Origin: Lepeophtheirus salmonis
Lineage: Eukaryota; Arthropoda; Copepoda; Siphonostomatoida; Caligidae
Assembly: GCF_016086655.4 (NCBI RefSeq)
Contig: NC_052132.2
Location: forward strand, 18,664,805 to 18,728,804
Length of the DNA: 64,000 nucleotides
Direction: 5' to 3'
Translations under genes and position numbers: made by a program
Shown: positions 23,346-35,190 of the stretch, piece by piece
How the letters are laid out: each line of letters opens with the position of its first letter
How positions within the stretch are numbered: the stretch's first letter is position 1
Notes under the pieces: generated by a model
What the model saw: only the letters and a program-made list of their open reading frames with translations
Told to the model about the DNA's origin: nothing
The model's database searches: none

Positions 23346-24353
23346 TTTTAATCTACTTTTTTTCTATTATAAGGCACATGATATAGCTTTGATGATACTA
23401 GAAATACCGATTTATCGACATCTTTTAATCTGGAACGGAGACTTCAACATGAATCAGAAAAGGATACGTTTTTACCGGTGAAAGGGAAACATGAAGAAAT
23501 GTTTTTCATGCAATGGATGTAATTTGCACGATAAATATATAAAAAAAATTGTGGATAGTGATTAAATTACAAAAATAAGTATTTTAAACAATCGTGCAAA
23601 CTCTTTACTTGTACAAAATACAACAAATAGACTTTAGAGGGAATTAGTAGATTATTCTTGGATATCATATTTGAGAACTATTCTAAGAGAAGGGTTTCTT
23701 TTTTATCAAAAAAAACTGCTCATATTCCTTCCCATCGATGGTTCGATTTCATAATTCTTCACCTCATGCTTGATTTTATAGAAGATGATATTCTTTCATA
23801 TGAGGAAATCCTTCAGTATTTATTCTTATAAAAATATCGTTTTATGTTATGAATACTTTTGTTTTAATGAAAGAAAATATTGTTTATAATAAGATGTAAA
23901 ATACTAATTTTTGAGTTTACTTTAGTGGTATATTTAGTTATATTTTACACTAAGAGTTGGTGAAATTTGAACTAAAAGTCCTCATTTCCTACATGGTCCT
24001 ATGACTCTGCTACAAATCCTACGTGTTTGTGTTCATCTTTCATTCACTGGTGATTAATTTATACTTTGACATCCTTTCTTCAAAAATATAATCATAGTAA
24101 TAACATCTATGTAAAATAAAAAACTCTGTTCAAGCTGTACCCACAAATAGTCTTTCACTCGTTCAATGCCATATTTATGTAAATATTCAAATTATCCTAC
24201 TATGGAGCGGCGTATGCTTTACTATTTTTTTGGAGGAGCTAAGAAATTAAATTCGGGAATTCCGGCTCTTTCGGCTCGGCTCACTAAAAAGAGCCGGCTC
24301 TTCAGACTTTGCTATTGTTTTAATAGATGTATGTTATATGTATTACAATTACA
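23346..24353. other. 3' region of the 22305 gene and intergenic sequence
   Basis: Up to about 23650 this is the region duplicated at 20590-20960, including the second open block. Beyond that it is AT-rich with no gene. A short palindrome-rich stretch, GGCTCTTTCGGCTCGGCTC, lies near 24265. Confidence 0.45.
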
Positions 24354-24470
24354 CAGGCGTCTGCAAGGGGGTAGCCTAGATGGTATGTAGCCCCCTCAAA
24401 TATCCGAATTTCCGAAAAAAAATATAATTTTTTGTGAATAGCTTTGGATTTTTTTTTGTTGTCCAAAATA
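24354..24470 (+). repeat. Truncated left end of the CAGGGGCGTCTGCAGG element
   Basis: It starts CAGGCGTCTGCAAGGGGGTA and continues through GCCCCCTC to AATTTTTTGTGAATAGC, matching the 4904-5584 family. No right terminus was found. Confidence 0.55.
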
Positions 24471-26124
24471 AAACCAATTAATCAAGAAAATAACATAACG
24501 GAGAACTTTTATGAATATGGAATGTAAATTTTGAAGAATATCATTGACACTTTATTATTTTTCAATCAATACTAAAACAATCGTATTATTATATTGTTAC
24601 ATTTTAACTATTGTTTTCCGTAAAACAACTTATATTTATCTAGTATAGAAAACATTTAATAATTTATTTATTCGTGTTGAGATCCTAGATCTTTGCTAGA
24701 GTAATATTCCATATATAGTAAACGTAATTTGGCTGTTTAGAGAGGGATTCCGGACTCAATAAGTTTGGGAATATCAGATATTTTAACATAAGTCTACAGA
24801 AGTTAAGAGGTTTGTTATATATTTTGTAAAACACATAATCACTTAACAGCTACGAATAACTATTTATATATAAATATATTTGCATATACAAATATCGAGA
24901 AAAGAGAAGCACACTATCAGTCTAGAATAATGTTCCACTTATTTTCCAATGCCAAGTGACTATATATAATTATCAGTATGGATCGTATTGTACATTAAAA
25001 AGCCAAACTTATTAAAGGAATTGATACAAATGTGCTAGGGATGAGTGAGTTATGTAAATCCAGGAAATGGAAGGACTCTTATTAATGGAATAGTTTTCTT
25101 AGAGTAGGAGACGAAGCAGAGTTGACTTTCAATAATTTCAAAAGAAGGAGCTGTGGGTGGAGGATCACTATTCTTAAGTCACCTTGATATGAAGAGGTAC
25201 CAGCACAATGAACGATCTTTCCATTAAAGGAAATGAGATTCACGGAGTGAAACACTTGTTCATTGGATCTCGCCTTAAGAGTCGAGATCCCTTGACCAGA
25301 CCATTACATTGAAGAGAGTTATATCATTCTCAATTCACGTTGTTATATTAATATTATTGTTTAAATTTTTGAATGAATACAACATATGTAATCTCACTCA
25401 GCTCAACCAATCAGAATGCAGACGCTAACCGACGCACCTATATTATCCACTACCTTGGAGCGTTGCAGAGAGGACGTAAAAATTAATGACCTCTAGTACA
25501 AATTTCCAACTCTGTCTATACCTATAATTACAGGATATAGTGTTGTCCGTCCTTATTTATTCATTCCAGTCTTAGGACCGGTGCTATCAGTCCTTGGGAG
25601 TGGTCTTTCGGACTAACAGTACTAAAACTGATTAATCAAAGAAAACGTAAAGTTGAGTGACGTCATCAAGGACTGAACCTAATAAGTTTCAGAAATGGAT
25701 GCATACGGAATTGCAGTCTTCAGTCCTAAATAAGGACAGAACCTAATAAGTCTCAGAAGTGAATGCAGACATATTTTTTTGTTATTTGACTACAACAATA
25801 TTAAAATATATATATTCAACAAATACAGCCAGAAATAATAATTACATAATTAAAAAACTATTAATATAGATGAATACCCGCACATTTTTGTTTTGGCTAA
25901 ACAAATGACAATTTCAAAATTAAGAAATATAGGACATGTCCATAGACTTTAAGATAAATAAATATAAATTATTCATATGAATAAGAGTATAGGGTTATTA
26001 CCCATAACAAAATACAACAATACTAATCTAATTTCAATTATAGAATAATATGAAGACATCATTTTTTAGTTAAATCTCCTATAAGGGAGTACTTTTCATA
26101 ATATTCACCAGTTTCTAATATTAA
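24471..26124. other. Intergenic; one unexplained minus ORF and a dispersed repeat
   Basis: A 75-codon ATG-less minus frame ends at 25082 (about 25082-25309). It contains SVNLISFNGKIVHCAGTSS and GDLRIVILHPQ, which looks protein-like, but no splice sites or family could be assigned. About 25550-25750 is a copy of the CTTCAGTCCTAAATAAGGAC family. The rest is featureless. Confidence 0.4.
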
Positions 26125-28750
26125 TTACTTTTCTTTATCGGTGGACGGAGTTTGTTTTTCCGGATGAATGTATTCATTCCACCGAACACGTTTAACAGGA
26201 ATGGTATTAAGTTCCTTATGTTTGTCCACCGGCTAAAAAATAGGGACATACATTGAAATCGTATTAAAAAAATCTCTATATAAATCCTCACTTACTATTT
26301 GATAGCGAACAATTTGACTTTCAGCAATTCTTAGTTGAGTACTAAGTTCAGATACTTTATCTGTACATTCTGCAATTGCCACGTTCCGCTTCTCCAGCTG
26401 AATACATAGCCTGGAGTTATCCTCCTTTTCTCTCTTGACATCATTTTCTAATAGCTTTATCATTACATATTTTTTAGCTAAACTATCTTTTAAAATGTCT
26501 CTCTCTTTTTCGAATTCTTTAATCATTTTGAAGAGCCTCTGGACTTCTTGACTCAATTCCTTGTATCGTTTATCCGTTCCTTTCTGTCTTATAGTAAACC
26601 TGTTGGATTTGGACGTAATCGTGGTTCTCAGTTCATGAATTGTTTTGTCTTTCTCTTCAAGAGTGTTACTTAAAGACCGTTGATAAAAAAAAGAGTCTTG
26701 AATAGACTTCTCTAATTGATTAATTTTTTGCAACTTTTCCCGAATCAAAGAACACCTTTCTGTCTCATGTTTTTCCCATTGCTCTTGATATTTTTCTTCA
26801 AGATAATGTAACTAAAAGAATAAAATAAAAGTTTTATGATATCTTAAGCAAGAATAATTATTCATATTCACTTGTTTGCGATTCCATTCCTGTATGCTTT
26901 CGTCATTTTCAATTTCCAAAGTAGTACGTTTATTTCCATTCTCACTATCATTCGAATCCACAAAGAGTGACACACTACTCCATAAAGATCCAATTTTTCT
27001 TTGACATAAGTTAATCACAGATGAGGTAACCTCCATTTTTTTAGACTCGCTAGGACTGGAGCCACCATGGAAAAGACTAAACAACTCAATAATAGATTCT
27101 CCAATAATTTGAAGGTTCTTATTCACGTCTAATACTTGAATTACTAAAATTTTAAGACAAGAAGATTCTACTTTAAAAGCAAATTTGCAACCCCCATATG
27201 GAACAAACGTTCGTGTACGTGGCTCAGTCCAAAAATCATAGGAGTCAACCTCTGTATCCTTGATCAACCGTGTGTATTTATAACGAAGTCTAATATTCCT
27301 CCCAGGAAGTGAGTCAAATTCAATGGCTTTTAAATTAATAGATAAATTGTAGGATCCTTTCCTACTAAAAAATGAAAAAAAATACAATACGAAAATAAGT
27401 AAAATAGTAAAATTTATAATACTCATTGGAAGTAATCGGTTGAGAGCTCATTGGATTCTGTATTTGAGATGTACTATACAATATGTCAGATTCAAGTACA
27501 TTAAAAAAATCTTCTTCATACAAATTAGTATTTTCTGATACACCATACACATTTCCCAAAGGAGTATTTTCTAGTACAACATCCGCATTTCCCATATTAA
27601 CAAGAGAAATAGAAATCCCTAAAGATGCATCTTCACTATTATTAAAAGAAAAAACCCGATTGGATTCAAGAGTCTTTTTTTTAGTCAAATTTTCCACAGT
27701 TAACGTCAAAAATTCAGCCAGAGAAAAATATAATTTAGCGAGAATAAACTTTTTGGAACATACACGAACACAGAATTGAGATCCATTTGTAAAGTATTCA
27801 AAGATATCTGGAAACGAGGAATGCACTTTTATAACAGCTTCCTCGACATTGAAAAAAGGATCTCTGAGATCTGTGAAAGGCTTTGTCTCAATTGTTTCCC
27901 CAAAAATATCATATGAAAAATAGAAAAATTTATCTTCCTTGTTGATTAAATCCTTATTTACAGCCTGGACGTGAAAAACAACTAAATTAGACGCTATAAT
28001 AAGATAAATGAATAATACAACTACCAAATCAAGTTTTGAAGCAAAATAAATTTCGATTTTCAAATGGAACACTTGGGTTGGATTAGATCCCATCACAAAG
28101 AAGCCTTGATTTTCATTTAATGCAACTTTAACATTATTGGAGGAGATTGATCGAGTCGATTTCTCAGTGGTGGAGCCTTCTTTCAGTTTCTTTTTTAAAG
28201 TGAGAAGCCATTGGATAGAGGGATGATCTATAATCATTAATAATAATTAAGATATCAAATATGAAATCACAATTTCCAAAGACGCTTGAAAAAAAAAGAA
28301 ATGATGTAATAGAGCTGAGTTACCACTTAAAGTGGCCTCCTTTTTGGATTCTATTAGACACGACCATTTGGATTTGGACTCAAAGAAATCCTTAGGGCTT
28401 GTTTCGCTAGGAAGAGGAAAAACATCGCACAAATCCAACACCAAGGCTCCGATCTTGCTATTCCCTTCAACCACTTGTATTCGAATAGGCACTTTGTTAC
28501 TCCTCAGAGTATGATACGTATTCCTATCTGTGGCCCAAGCCAAATCCTCCACAAATGCCACAGAAGAACAGGAACTCAAATTTACCTCTTTTGTCTCATG
28601 TTTAGACTCTTTGAAGGTGGCAATCACCTTATATTTTCGAGGATCTGATTGGCCCATACAAGTAGGAAGACCCCGGAGTCCAATGATGGAGAGGATAATT
28701 ATATATTCATCATTCATAGTCACATTAATTTTGACTTCAGTCCCATTCAC
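26125..28750 (-). CDS. CEP120: Centrosomal protein CEP120 (6 exons, 762 aa)
   Basis: CEP120 is a daughter-centriole-enriched protein needed for centriole elongation and cilium assembly. My exon model, in order, is 28750-28324, 28227-28025, 27964-27423, 27364-26872, 26811-26296 and 26232-26125. All introns are GT-AG, 58-96 nt, and the coding sum is 2289 nt, an exact multiple of three. Residues about 14-135 form a C2-like domain (YIIILSIIGLRGLP). The conserved CEP120 core has FFYFSYDIFGE then KPFTDLRDPFF, and a second C2-like block has YNLSINLKAIEF. Residues about 550-720 are an acidic/basic coiled coil. The protein is shorter than the roughly 990-residue vertebrate form. The intron at 27965-28024 is in frame, so its retention would add 20 hydrophobic residues. 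The first intron (28228-28323) is less certain, because ASLEIVIS inside it resembles the last C2 strand. Confidence 0.88.
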
Positions 28751-28805
28751 AAGATAAAGTGTAACGTTTTCAAATATTTATGCCCTCATAATATTTTTAG
28801 TAATA

Positions 28806-28985
28806 CTAGAGTAGGTTTGTCCGGCGTTGCCCGGGACATTAAGTAATTAAAAATTAATTAAAAATAAAGACTGCAAAATTTTAAGAGTTATTATCCCTGC
28901 AAGTTGGTTTTTGTATGTATCTAATGACATTTTTTATAAGGAGATAGAGTAGGTTTGCCCGGTATTATCCGGAACATTACGAAAT
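28806..28985. repeat. Two direct copies of a CCCGGCGTTGCCCGGG-type repeat
   Basis: AGAGTAGGTTTGTCCGG...CCCGGGACATTA at about 28808 recurs as AGAGTAGGTTTGCCCGG...TCCGGAACATTA at about 28948, each followed by AT-rich sequence. They are probably fragments of one dispersed repeat. Confidence 0.55.
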
Positions 28986-31422
28986 TTGAAATTAATTTTG
29001 AACTTTTCCTTTTTTTAAAAGGAAATTATAAGATTTAGAGCAGAAAAAATATTCAAGTTGAACTGTATCGTCACCTTTCATATTATTGTCAAAAATCCTT
29101 TGTCTTATTCTCTCTCTTTTTTTCTTTATTTTTTTAAATCTTATAAAATCTCGTTATTTTTTTTTTTTGCATAGATCAGGGGCGTCCCCCCCCCTCTCCC
29201 CCAAATCTAGGAATTAAAAAATAATCGTAATTCCTCAAGTTTTTTTTTATAGAAACTCGAAAATACTTGTGCACAAAAATTCAGCTCGCGGCACATCACT
29301 ATTTAATATGCAAAAGAAGCCGATACCCGATAACGTTTAGGTTGAATAAATAAACTGCAAATCCACAAAAAAAAATTTACCCGAATTCATAGAAATATTC
29401 AAGGTAGCTAGAAATACGATTCTATTAAATTTTGTAGTAAAAAACAAAAATTCAAATATTAAATTTTCTTTGAAAAAAAAAAAAAGTCGGGTACGTTTAC
29501 TAAAATCTACTATCACCACTTTCTCTTTCTGATTATTCTACCTTTTTTTTTTTCTCTCTCTCTCTCTTTCTACACCAAGAACTTACTTTTTACATAGACT
29601 CAGGCATGATGCGTAAGCTAAATGTTTTCAACACTTCAAGAGATCTCTTTCCCACCTATCTCCCAGAGTATACGTGGCGAAAGAAATTATCAAAGGATAA
29701 AGTTTTTGATCACAAGGACATTTGCTAAAATTAATCCGATGTCGATCCCCAATTATAATCTGAGTCCAACAAGGACTTAAAATTATAACTCCGCAAAAAT
29801 CCTCAGGGTTGCTCTCCGTCTTTTATGAGCACACACTAATGTTCAAACGGGCTAGCTAAAAAATACGCACGATTTGCATCACTGGTTATAAGTGTAAGTA
29901 AATATTGGGTTTTGAGTATAATTGAGGATCGGCATCGTAGTAATTCTAAGCAGAATGTCCTTGACATAGATTCATATAATATTATCATTAACTGGCCCTG
30001 GTTTTTTTTTAATTGGTAATCTGCAGAATGAGTTTTCTTTTGGACTCAGAGTAGAATTGGGGATGGACATCTTAGTAATTCTAGCAAATGTCCTTTTTTA
30101 TATCCTTTTCTCCTACCTCACAGCTGGTTGTAGCTGATCTATTGAGACTTCTTAGCTAAAATAATTAAGAATAAGCTGCACAATATTTTTTATTGATTAA
30201 CCAAACACTAAAAATGTATAAAGTATAATTTTGTCTCATAGCATCTTATTTGCCACGGTTGCACAAGAGGCCTAAAAATGGTCAATTTTGAAACAAAATC
30301 CCTTAATTTTGTAAATATTAAAATGGCCTGTACCATGCCAAACATGGTTTGAGAGGCCTCAAACTTTGTGCAATTTAGTTGTTTTTATTGTATCTCACAG
30401 ATAAGAACTGAGTGAAGTTGGAAAAAAAAATTGATCCGAAAGCAGGAATGTCTAATTATATATATATTACCCATATTTATTTTTGGAGAAGATTTATTGA
30501 GAATAGCTTCCCTACGCTCGATACGTCAACTCAATATAAGACTTGCCTTTATAAATTAGGATTTCCTATCGATTGCTGGTTATTAAATATTAATTAATTC
30601 ATGAACATGATGAGATGGAAGCACGACTCATTCAAAATCAACAATTTTGATAACTGAATAATCAACCCTGAATGAGGAGCAAAATCTGAATAAGGTCGTA
30701 ATTAAATATATTTACAATTGATATACATATTTATATACGAAATCTTTACAAAATACGATAAATAAATGACATATGTTGTTGAGTCGTGGTACCCTATTTA
30801 GAGAGTAAGTAAGATTATATTTTGAAAGGAAACATTATATCATTTTTCTTTGTCGATATCCGATACGAGAACGTATGATATTAACAAAGGATCTATGATG
30901 GGATTCATATAGACTATAGACAGTATAAATAATGAGAGACATGAATTGGAGAAACAAGAAGGCTATACTAACGCAACCTCTTATTTGTTGCAGGGAAAGT
31001 ATATTCATTCCTTATTTTGTTCACAAATATTTGATAACTGGCTTGATTGGATAATAAAAAGGAGTCACTGCATATATTTGAAGATTAAATTAATGTATTT
31101 ATTATACTATTATATTCCAAATCTATCTCTAAAAATGTGGAGTAGGATTTTTTAATCTAAGAGGTTGCGTAATTACTATTTGAGTATTGCTCAAGTGACG
31201 TCACGTATCCTTTATTCTTATTTGACATACTCTGCAGGGCTAAATATACTCTTCACTTTAATTCTACTACTACACATACTGACAGTAGGATTCTAATATA
31301 ATTTTAACATTACTCGACCAATTCATTTCATTGGGAATCAAGGAAATAAATATTTAATTTTATAGCAACGATTAAATAGCGGAGTATTTATTGGTATGGG
31401 TTTGATTCATTTGTGATGCTAC
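28986..31422. other. Intergenic; no supported gene
   Basis: It contains a stub of the short-TIR family (CAGGGGCGTCCCC at about 29178), a CT-rich microsatellite near 29553-29572, and two direct copies of a short block at about 29910-29965 and 30040-30095 (GAGTA(T/G)AATTGNGGAT...TAGTAATTCTA...ATGTCCTT). Short ORFs have no recognisable features. Confidence 0.4.
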
Positions 31423-31689
31423 ATGATGATGAACGTAGAGCCTGGAGATCAAGGTGGTGGAGGAAGTCGGAAACGTCGATCTCCAGAGAGTTTCAACAAC
31501 GAAGAGGAAGTGGACGTTCCCCTCTCCAAAAAGATTCATCGTCTCAATATACAGCCTCCAACTCCTCCTGTGACTCCCACAGATTTTCAGGACAGTTACC
31601 CCTACCACCCAGAGTCTCATTACTTCTCTGCCAATCACCTACTCTTCAATTTGCATCTTGAGAGGACACAAAGACTGAAGGAGAGTTAA
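31423..31689 (+). CDS. Small 88-aa nuclear-looking protein, family not recognised
   Basis: Three consecutive ATGs at 31423 start an uninterrupted 88-codon frame with near-neutral base composition, unlike the AT-rich flanks. The product begins acidic/Gly-rich, has a basic RKRR that could act as a nuclear localisation signal, an acidic stretch, LSKKIHRLNI, a proline patch PPTPPVTP, and an aromatic-rich C-terminus YHPESHYFSANHLLFNLHLE. The last part looks like a conserved amphipathic helix. An AATAAA lies at 31863-31868. It could be a complete single-exon gene or an exon. I cannot name a homologue. Two other frames are also open here, so the frame choice rests on amino-acid character and the clean start and stop. 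Confidence 0.5.
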   Translation: MMMNVEPGDQGGGGSRKRRSPESFNNEEEVDVPLSKKIHRLNIQPPTPPVTPTDFQDSYPYHPESHYFSANHLLFNLHLERTQRLKES

Positions 31690-32579
31690 CTGCCTCATCA
31701 TCACCTACTCAAGCTACTCCTAATAACTACTATATAAATTTATTAATGATTAAGCCAAACTTCCCACAGCATTTATACAAATTAGGTCTTCACAGACCTA
31801 AGTTATCAAATTAATCTTTAGTATCAAATCAATGGATGATTATTTAAAAGAATATATCAAAAAATAAAGTAATATACTACGTTGGGCTTTTAAATGACGA
31901 CTAAATAAAATACCTTTATCCAAGCCATGACTTTCTCTAGTCGTCATATAAATTTATCATTGTATATTATTCAAGAAATGAATCCAAACAGAACATGCTT
32001 CTCATCCCCACCGGAGAAAGATACTGTACAAAATATTATCATTATTTCTTTATAATGCTCAAAAATTAATTTATTCATTTGTACGTCGATTCTGTATACT
32101 TCCATTGATTTTGTGAATCCATGTTTGTCGAAATAAATCATTGATAATTGCTACTATGCATGTTTTGTTTTCATTTTAATTATAATAAATCAAATCCGGA
32201 TGTGATAAAAATTCGCTAAAAAGTCACTTTTTCATAGGCACATGGAAGTTTAGGTAATAAACTTATTTGCATAAAAGCAACATGTTGCTAAAATATCCAT
32301 TCTATTCTATCATAATGTGGGAAGAATATCCCCCCTTTAAGAAAACTGAAAATCCTAATTATTATCAATTTAGCAAGAAATCAGAGATAAATAACTGAAT
32401 AAATATGATCATTAAAAATTAATATTGAATTGTACACTTCTTTGATAAAACTGTGGAGTTATTCTTTTTCGGATTTGATTGCAATAGTTAAAATGAAAGC
32501 AAGGAAGTATTTTAAAACGAATCATACCTGCGCGTTGTTAGAAAAATATAAAGAATACTGTTATTATCAATTAATTATC
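31690..32579. other. 3' region and intergenic; no gene
   Basis: AATAAA at 31863-31868 may end the small gene. The rest is AT-rich and holds the presumed 5' region of DYNC2LI1. The in-frame upstream ATG at 32430 would add 50 unconserved residues and is not favoured. Confidence 0.45.
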
Positions 32580-33830
32580 ATGGTTCTCGAAACAATTTGG
32601 GATCTAGCTGTGGATCTAAAGAAAAAAGAAAAAAATGATAATCACAAGGAGCACATCCTTCTACTTATTGGGAATCAGAGTGTTGGTAAATCATCAATGA
32701 TGTATAGATTTTTGGATCGTAGGGAGAGTCCTAAGCCAACTCTTGCTTTGGAATATAGTTTTTGTCGAAAGAGTAATCAAAATCTAGTCAAAGTATGGAT
32801 TTAGTAAAATATGTGAATGATTTATTTATCTAATATTTTCCCACCCCAAGGATGTCTGCCACATTTGGGAACTTGGTGGAGGAACTTCATACACGAATCT
32901 TTTGTCAACACCTTTGAGTCCCAAAAATTTAAAAAATATGAAAGTAATTGTTATGGTAGACTTATCTGATCCTAATAGGATCTGGTATACCGTCGAAACT
33001 CTTTTAGAAAAACTCAATACACTTATAAAGAAATCTCTAAACACTGAATTAGCTAAAAAAATGGGAATGGACTATGCTTCCATTAAGAGCTTGAATACAA
33101 ATGAAGAATTGAAAGAACATCCAGACAGGTCAAAAATAGATCCACTGCCTATTCCCCTTGTCATCATTGGAGGGAAATATGACGAATTTCAAAACTTTGA
33201 GCCTGAGCAAAAAAAAGTAATATGCCGAGCCCTCAGATATTTGGCTCATCACTATGGTGCATCCTTGCAATTCTACAGGTTTACTTCTGCTATAAATCGA
33301 GAGTCACATTTGATACTCTCGATATTCAGAAGTATATAGAATAATTAAAATTATCTTTTAGTTCCCGAGATCCTGGCTTGGTAAAACGTGGGCATGATCT
33401 TCTCAGTCATTTGGCTTTTGAAACCGATCATTGGAAAGGTCTTTCTCAAGATTATAATAAACCACTCTTTATCCCTTGTGGATCAGACTCATTATCTCAA
33501 ATAGCAGGAACAAATTCAAATGGGGAAAGGGAATTTTTGGGAAGTTTTACGATGGATGTCTGGAAGCAACACTATACGACCTACTTTCCACAAAATGTAA
33601 GCATTGTCAAAGGTTTATACTACATAAAAATATAACGGTTTATTAACTACTCTATATGATAGATATCTGAAAGAGGGGATTTACCACCCAATCCTGCCAA
33701 TGATTCAAATTTTCGTGAAACAATCATAGATCAAATTAGAGCAAGAAAAGATCAGGAATTAGAACGTTATAAAAAGGAAATAGAAATGCGGAGCGAATCA
33801 TGGAAAGCGTTAGATTTGGATAGTATTTAG
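32580..33830 (+). CDS. DYNC2LI1: Cytoplasmic dynein 2 light intermediate chain 1 (4 exons, 347 aa)
   Basis: This subunit of the dynein-2 motor stabilises the complex that drives retrograde intraflagellar transport in cilia. My exon model is 32580-32792, 32851-33278, 33362-33596 and 33663-33830, with GT-AG introns of 58-83 nt. The coding sum is 1044 nt, matching the family's usual size (about 350 aa). The start MVLETIWDLAVD fits the family's N-terminus. A Ras-like P-loop GNQSVGKS sits at residues 31-38. Next come KPTLALEYSF and HIWELGGGTSYTNLL (the switch-like region), then VIVMVDLSDPNRIW, PLPIPLVIIGGKYDEFQNFE and RYLAHHYGASLQFY. The C-terminal helix QIRARKDQELERYKKE ends in SWKALDLDSI, all as in the family. 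AATAAA follows at 33893-33898. Confidence 0.93.
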
Positions 33831-33892
33831 CCCATTAAAATATCATTTGGGGAGTGGTAATAGAATGAAATTATTTTACTATATGTATATTT

Positions 33893-33898
33893 AATAAA
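33893..33898 (+). promoter_or_regulatory. Polyadenylation signal AATAAA of DYNC2LI1
   Basis: A canonical hexamer lies 63 bases after the DYNC2LI1 stop codon. Confidence 0.6.
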
Positions 33899-34468
33899 TA
33901 GTTATAATTACAGATGATTAATTTTGCCTAAATTCGACATTTTGAGATTTAACTTTTATGCATTAAAATAAAATATACACAGCCTCGATAGTTGAATTTT
34001 CTGTGATATTTTTTTCAAAATTTTATTTTGAAGCACTGAAATTTATTTTCTAAATCAATTAAAAAAGTACAATTAAATCAGAAATGTAACAAACTTTATT
34101 CACAATAACTTTTCACGTACATTGACACAAAAAACGAAATTATGTTGGTCCAACATATCCAAATATCTCAACTTTACAATCATGTTAGACATACTTTAGT
34201 GCTGGATTGGCAAGACTTTTTAGATGGTGTGTCACAAAACTTTTGTTTTTGTGGTTTTTCTCGTCATGTGTCACTTCTAAAGGATAAATAATTTTAGGTA
34301 TGGTTAATTCATAATTGTCTATTATTACTATTACACAACCTAACTGTGGCATCATCAATTAATATGATATAATCATTATTCAAATTCATTATAATATTTT
34401 TAAAGCTTTATGTCATTTAAGCATTGAACAATGACGAATCGTTCAAGAAATTTTTTTTTACTGAGCCG
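33899..34468. other. Intergenic, no gene seen
   Basis: The sequence is AT-rich. No ORF, RNA gene or recognisable repeat is supported. Confidence 0.4.
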
Positions 34469-34850
34469 CAGGGGCGTCTGTAAGGTTTTATTTTGAGGCC
34501 TACTTACTTTTTAACTGAGACAAAACAAAAAGTAAAGAATACAATTTCTTGAGATGAGCTTGAATTTTACCAACTGTGGGAGGGGGGTTAAGGGACTCTT
34601 AGTAGTTTCTTCAAGTATCAATGGTGGGTACCCGAAAACACCCCAACATTTGGGGGTACAATGGTGGGGGTTCTTAGTAGTTTCTTCAAGTATCGGCGAT
34701 GGGTTGCATCCCGTTCTTGGACCCAGCGGTTCCCCGAAAACACACCTAACATTCGAGTACAATTGGGGTGTTGTGAGGAGCTCTTAGTAGTTACTTAAGT
34801 GTCGGCGGTGGCCCAAAACACCCCCAACATAAGGGGTATAAAATGACAAT
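34469..34850. repeat. Short-TIR element end followed by a three-unit GC-rich tandem repeat
   Basis: CAGGGGCGTCTGTAAGG at 34469 is the left end of the dispersed element. From about 34597, three units share CTTAGTAGTT(T/A)CTTCAAGTATC, a GGCG/GGTGGG patch, CCGAAAACACCCC(A/T)AACAT and GGGTACAATGGGG. The middle unit is longer by a GC-rich insert. ORFs on both strands (34511-34787) merely follow the repeat. Confidence 0.65.
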
Positions 34851-35160
34851 TCATACAGTCTATGCCCCGTTTCCTCATGAATTTATACGGAATGGTTTTA
34901 TACGAATATATTTTATACAAAGTTACCTATTACTGTGACACGCGTGTTTTGCCATAACTGCATGTATTCATGATATTTATAGAAATAAAAAACTTAAGTA
35001 ATATGCAACACACCTATATATATTTTTTCTTATTATAAAGAAGTTATGCAGATTTGATCATTCATGGGTTGTCGATTCCTTAATGCACCAAGAAAAAAAA
35101 AACACATAAAAACCGAATTATTGTATAACAGAACATATATAAAATACGAATTAAAAGAGG
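34851..35160. other. Intergenic, no gene seen
   Basis: No ORF or repeat family is recognisable. Confidence 0.4.
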
Positions 35161-35190
35161 CAAGGTTAATAGAAGTTTCTATTAACCTTG
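35161..35190. repeat. Perfect 14-bp inverted repeat, CAAGGTTAATAGAA family
   Basis: CAAGGTTAATAGAA and its exact complement are separated by GT. The same arm sequence appears at 21922 and near 51857. Confidence 0.7.

Noticed and set aside
26233..26295. CEP120 ending at the stop after MYVPIF
   Set aside because: A strong GTAAGT donor at 26295 and a TTTTTTAG acceptor give a 63-nt phase-0 intron and a further coding exon. The total then stays a multiple of three, so that stop is intronic.
28332..28846. Plus-strand ORFs opposite the first CEP120 exon
   Set aside because: They are antisense shadows of the minus-strand coding exon, with no independent support.
32430..32579. Upstream in-frame ATG for DYNC2LI1
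   Set aside because: It would add 50 residues without resemblance to the family; the internal Met at 32580 gives the expected N-terminus and length.
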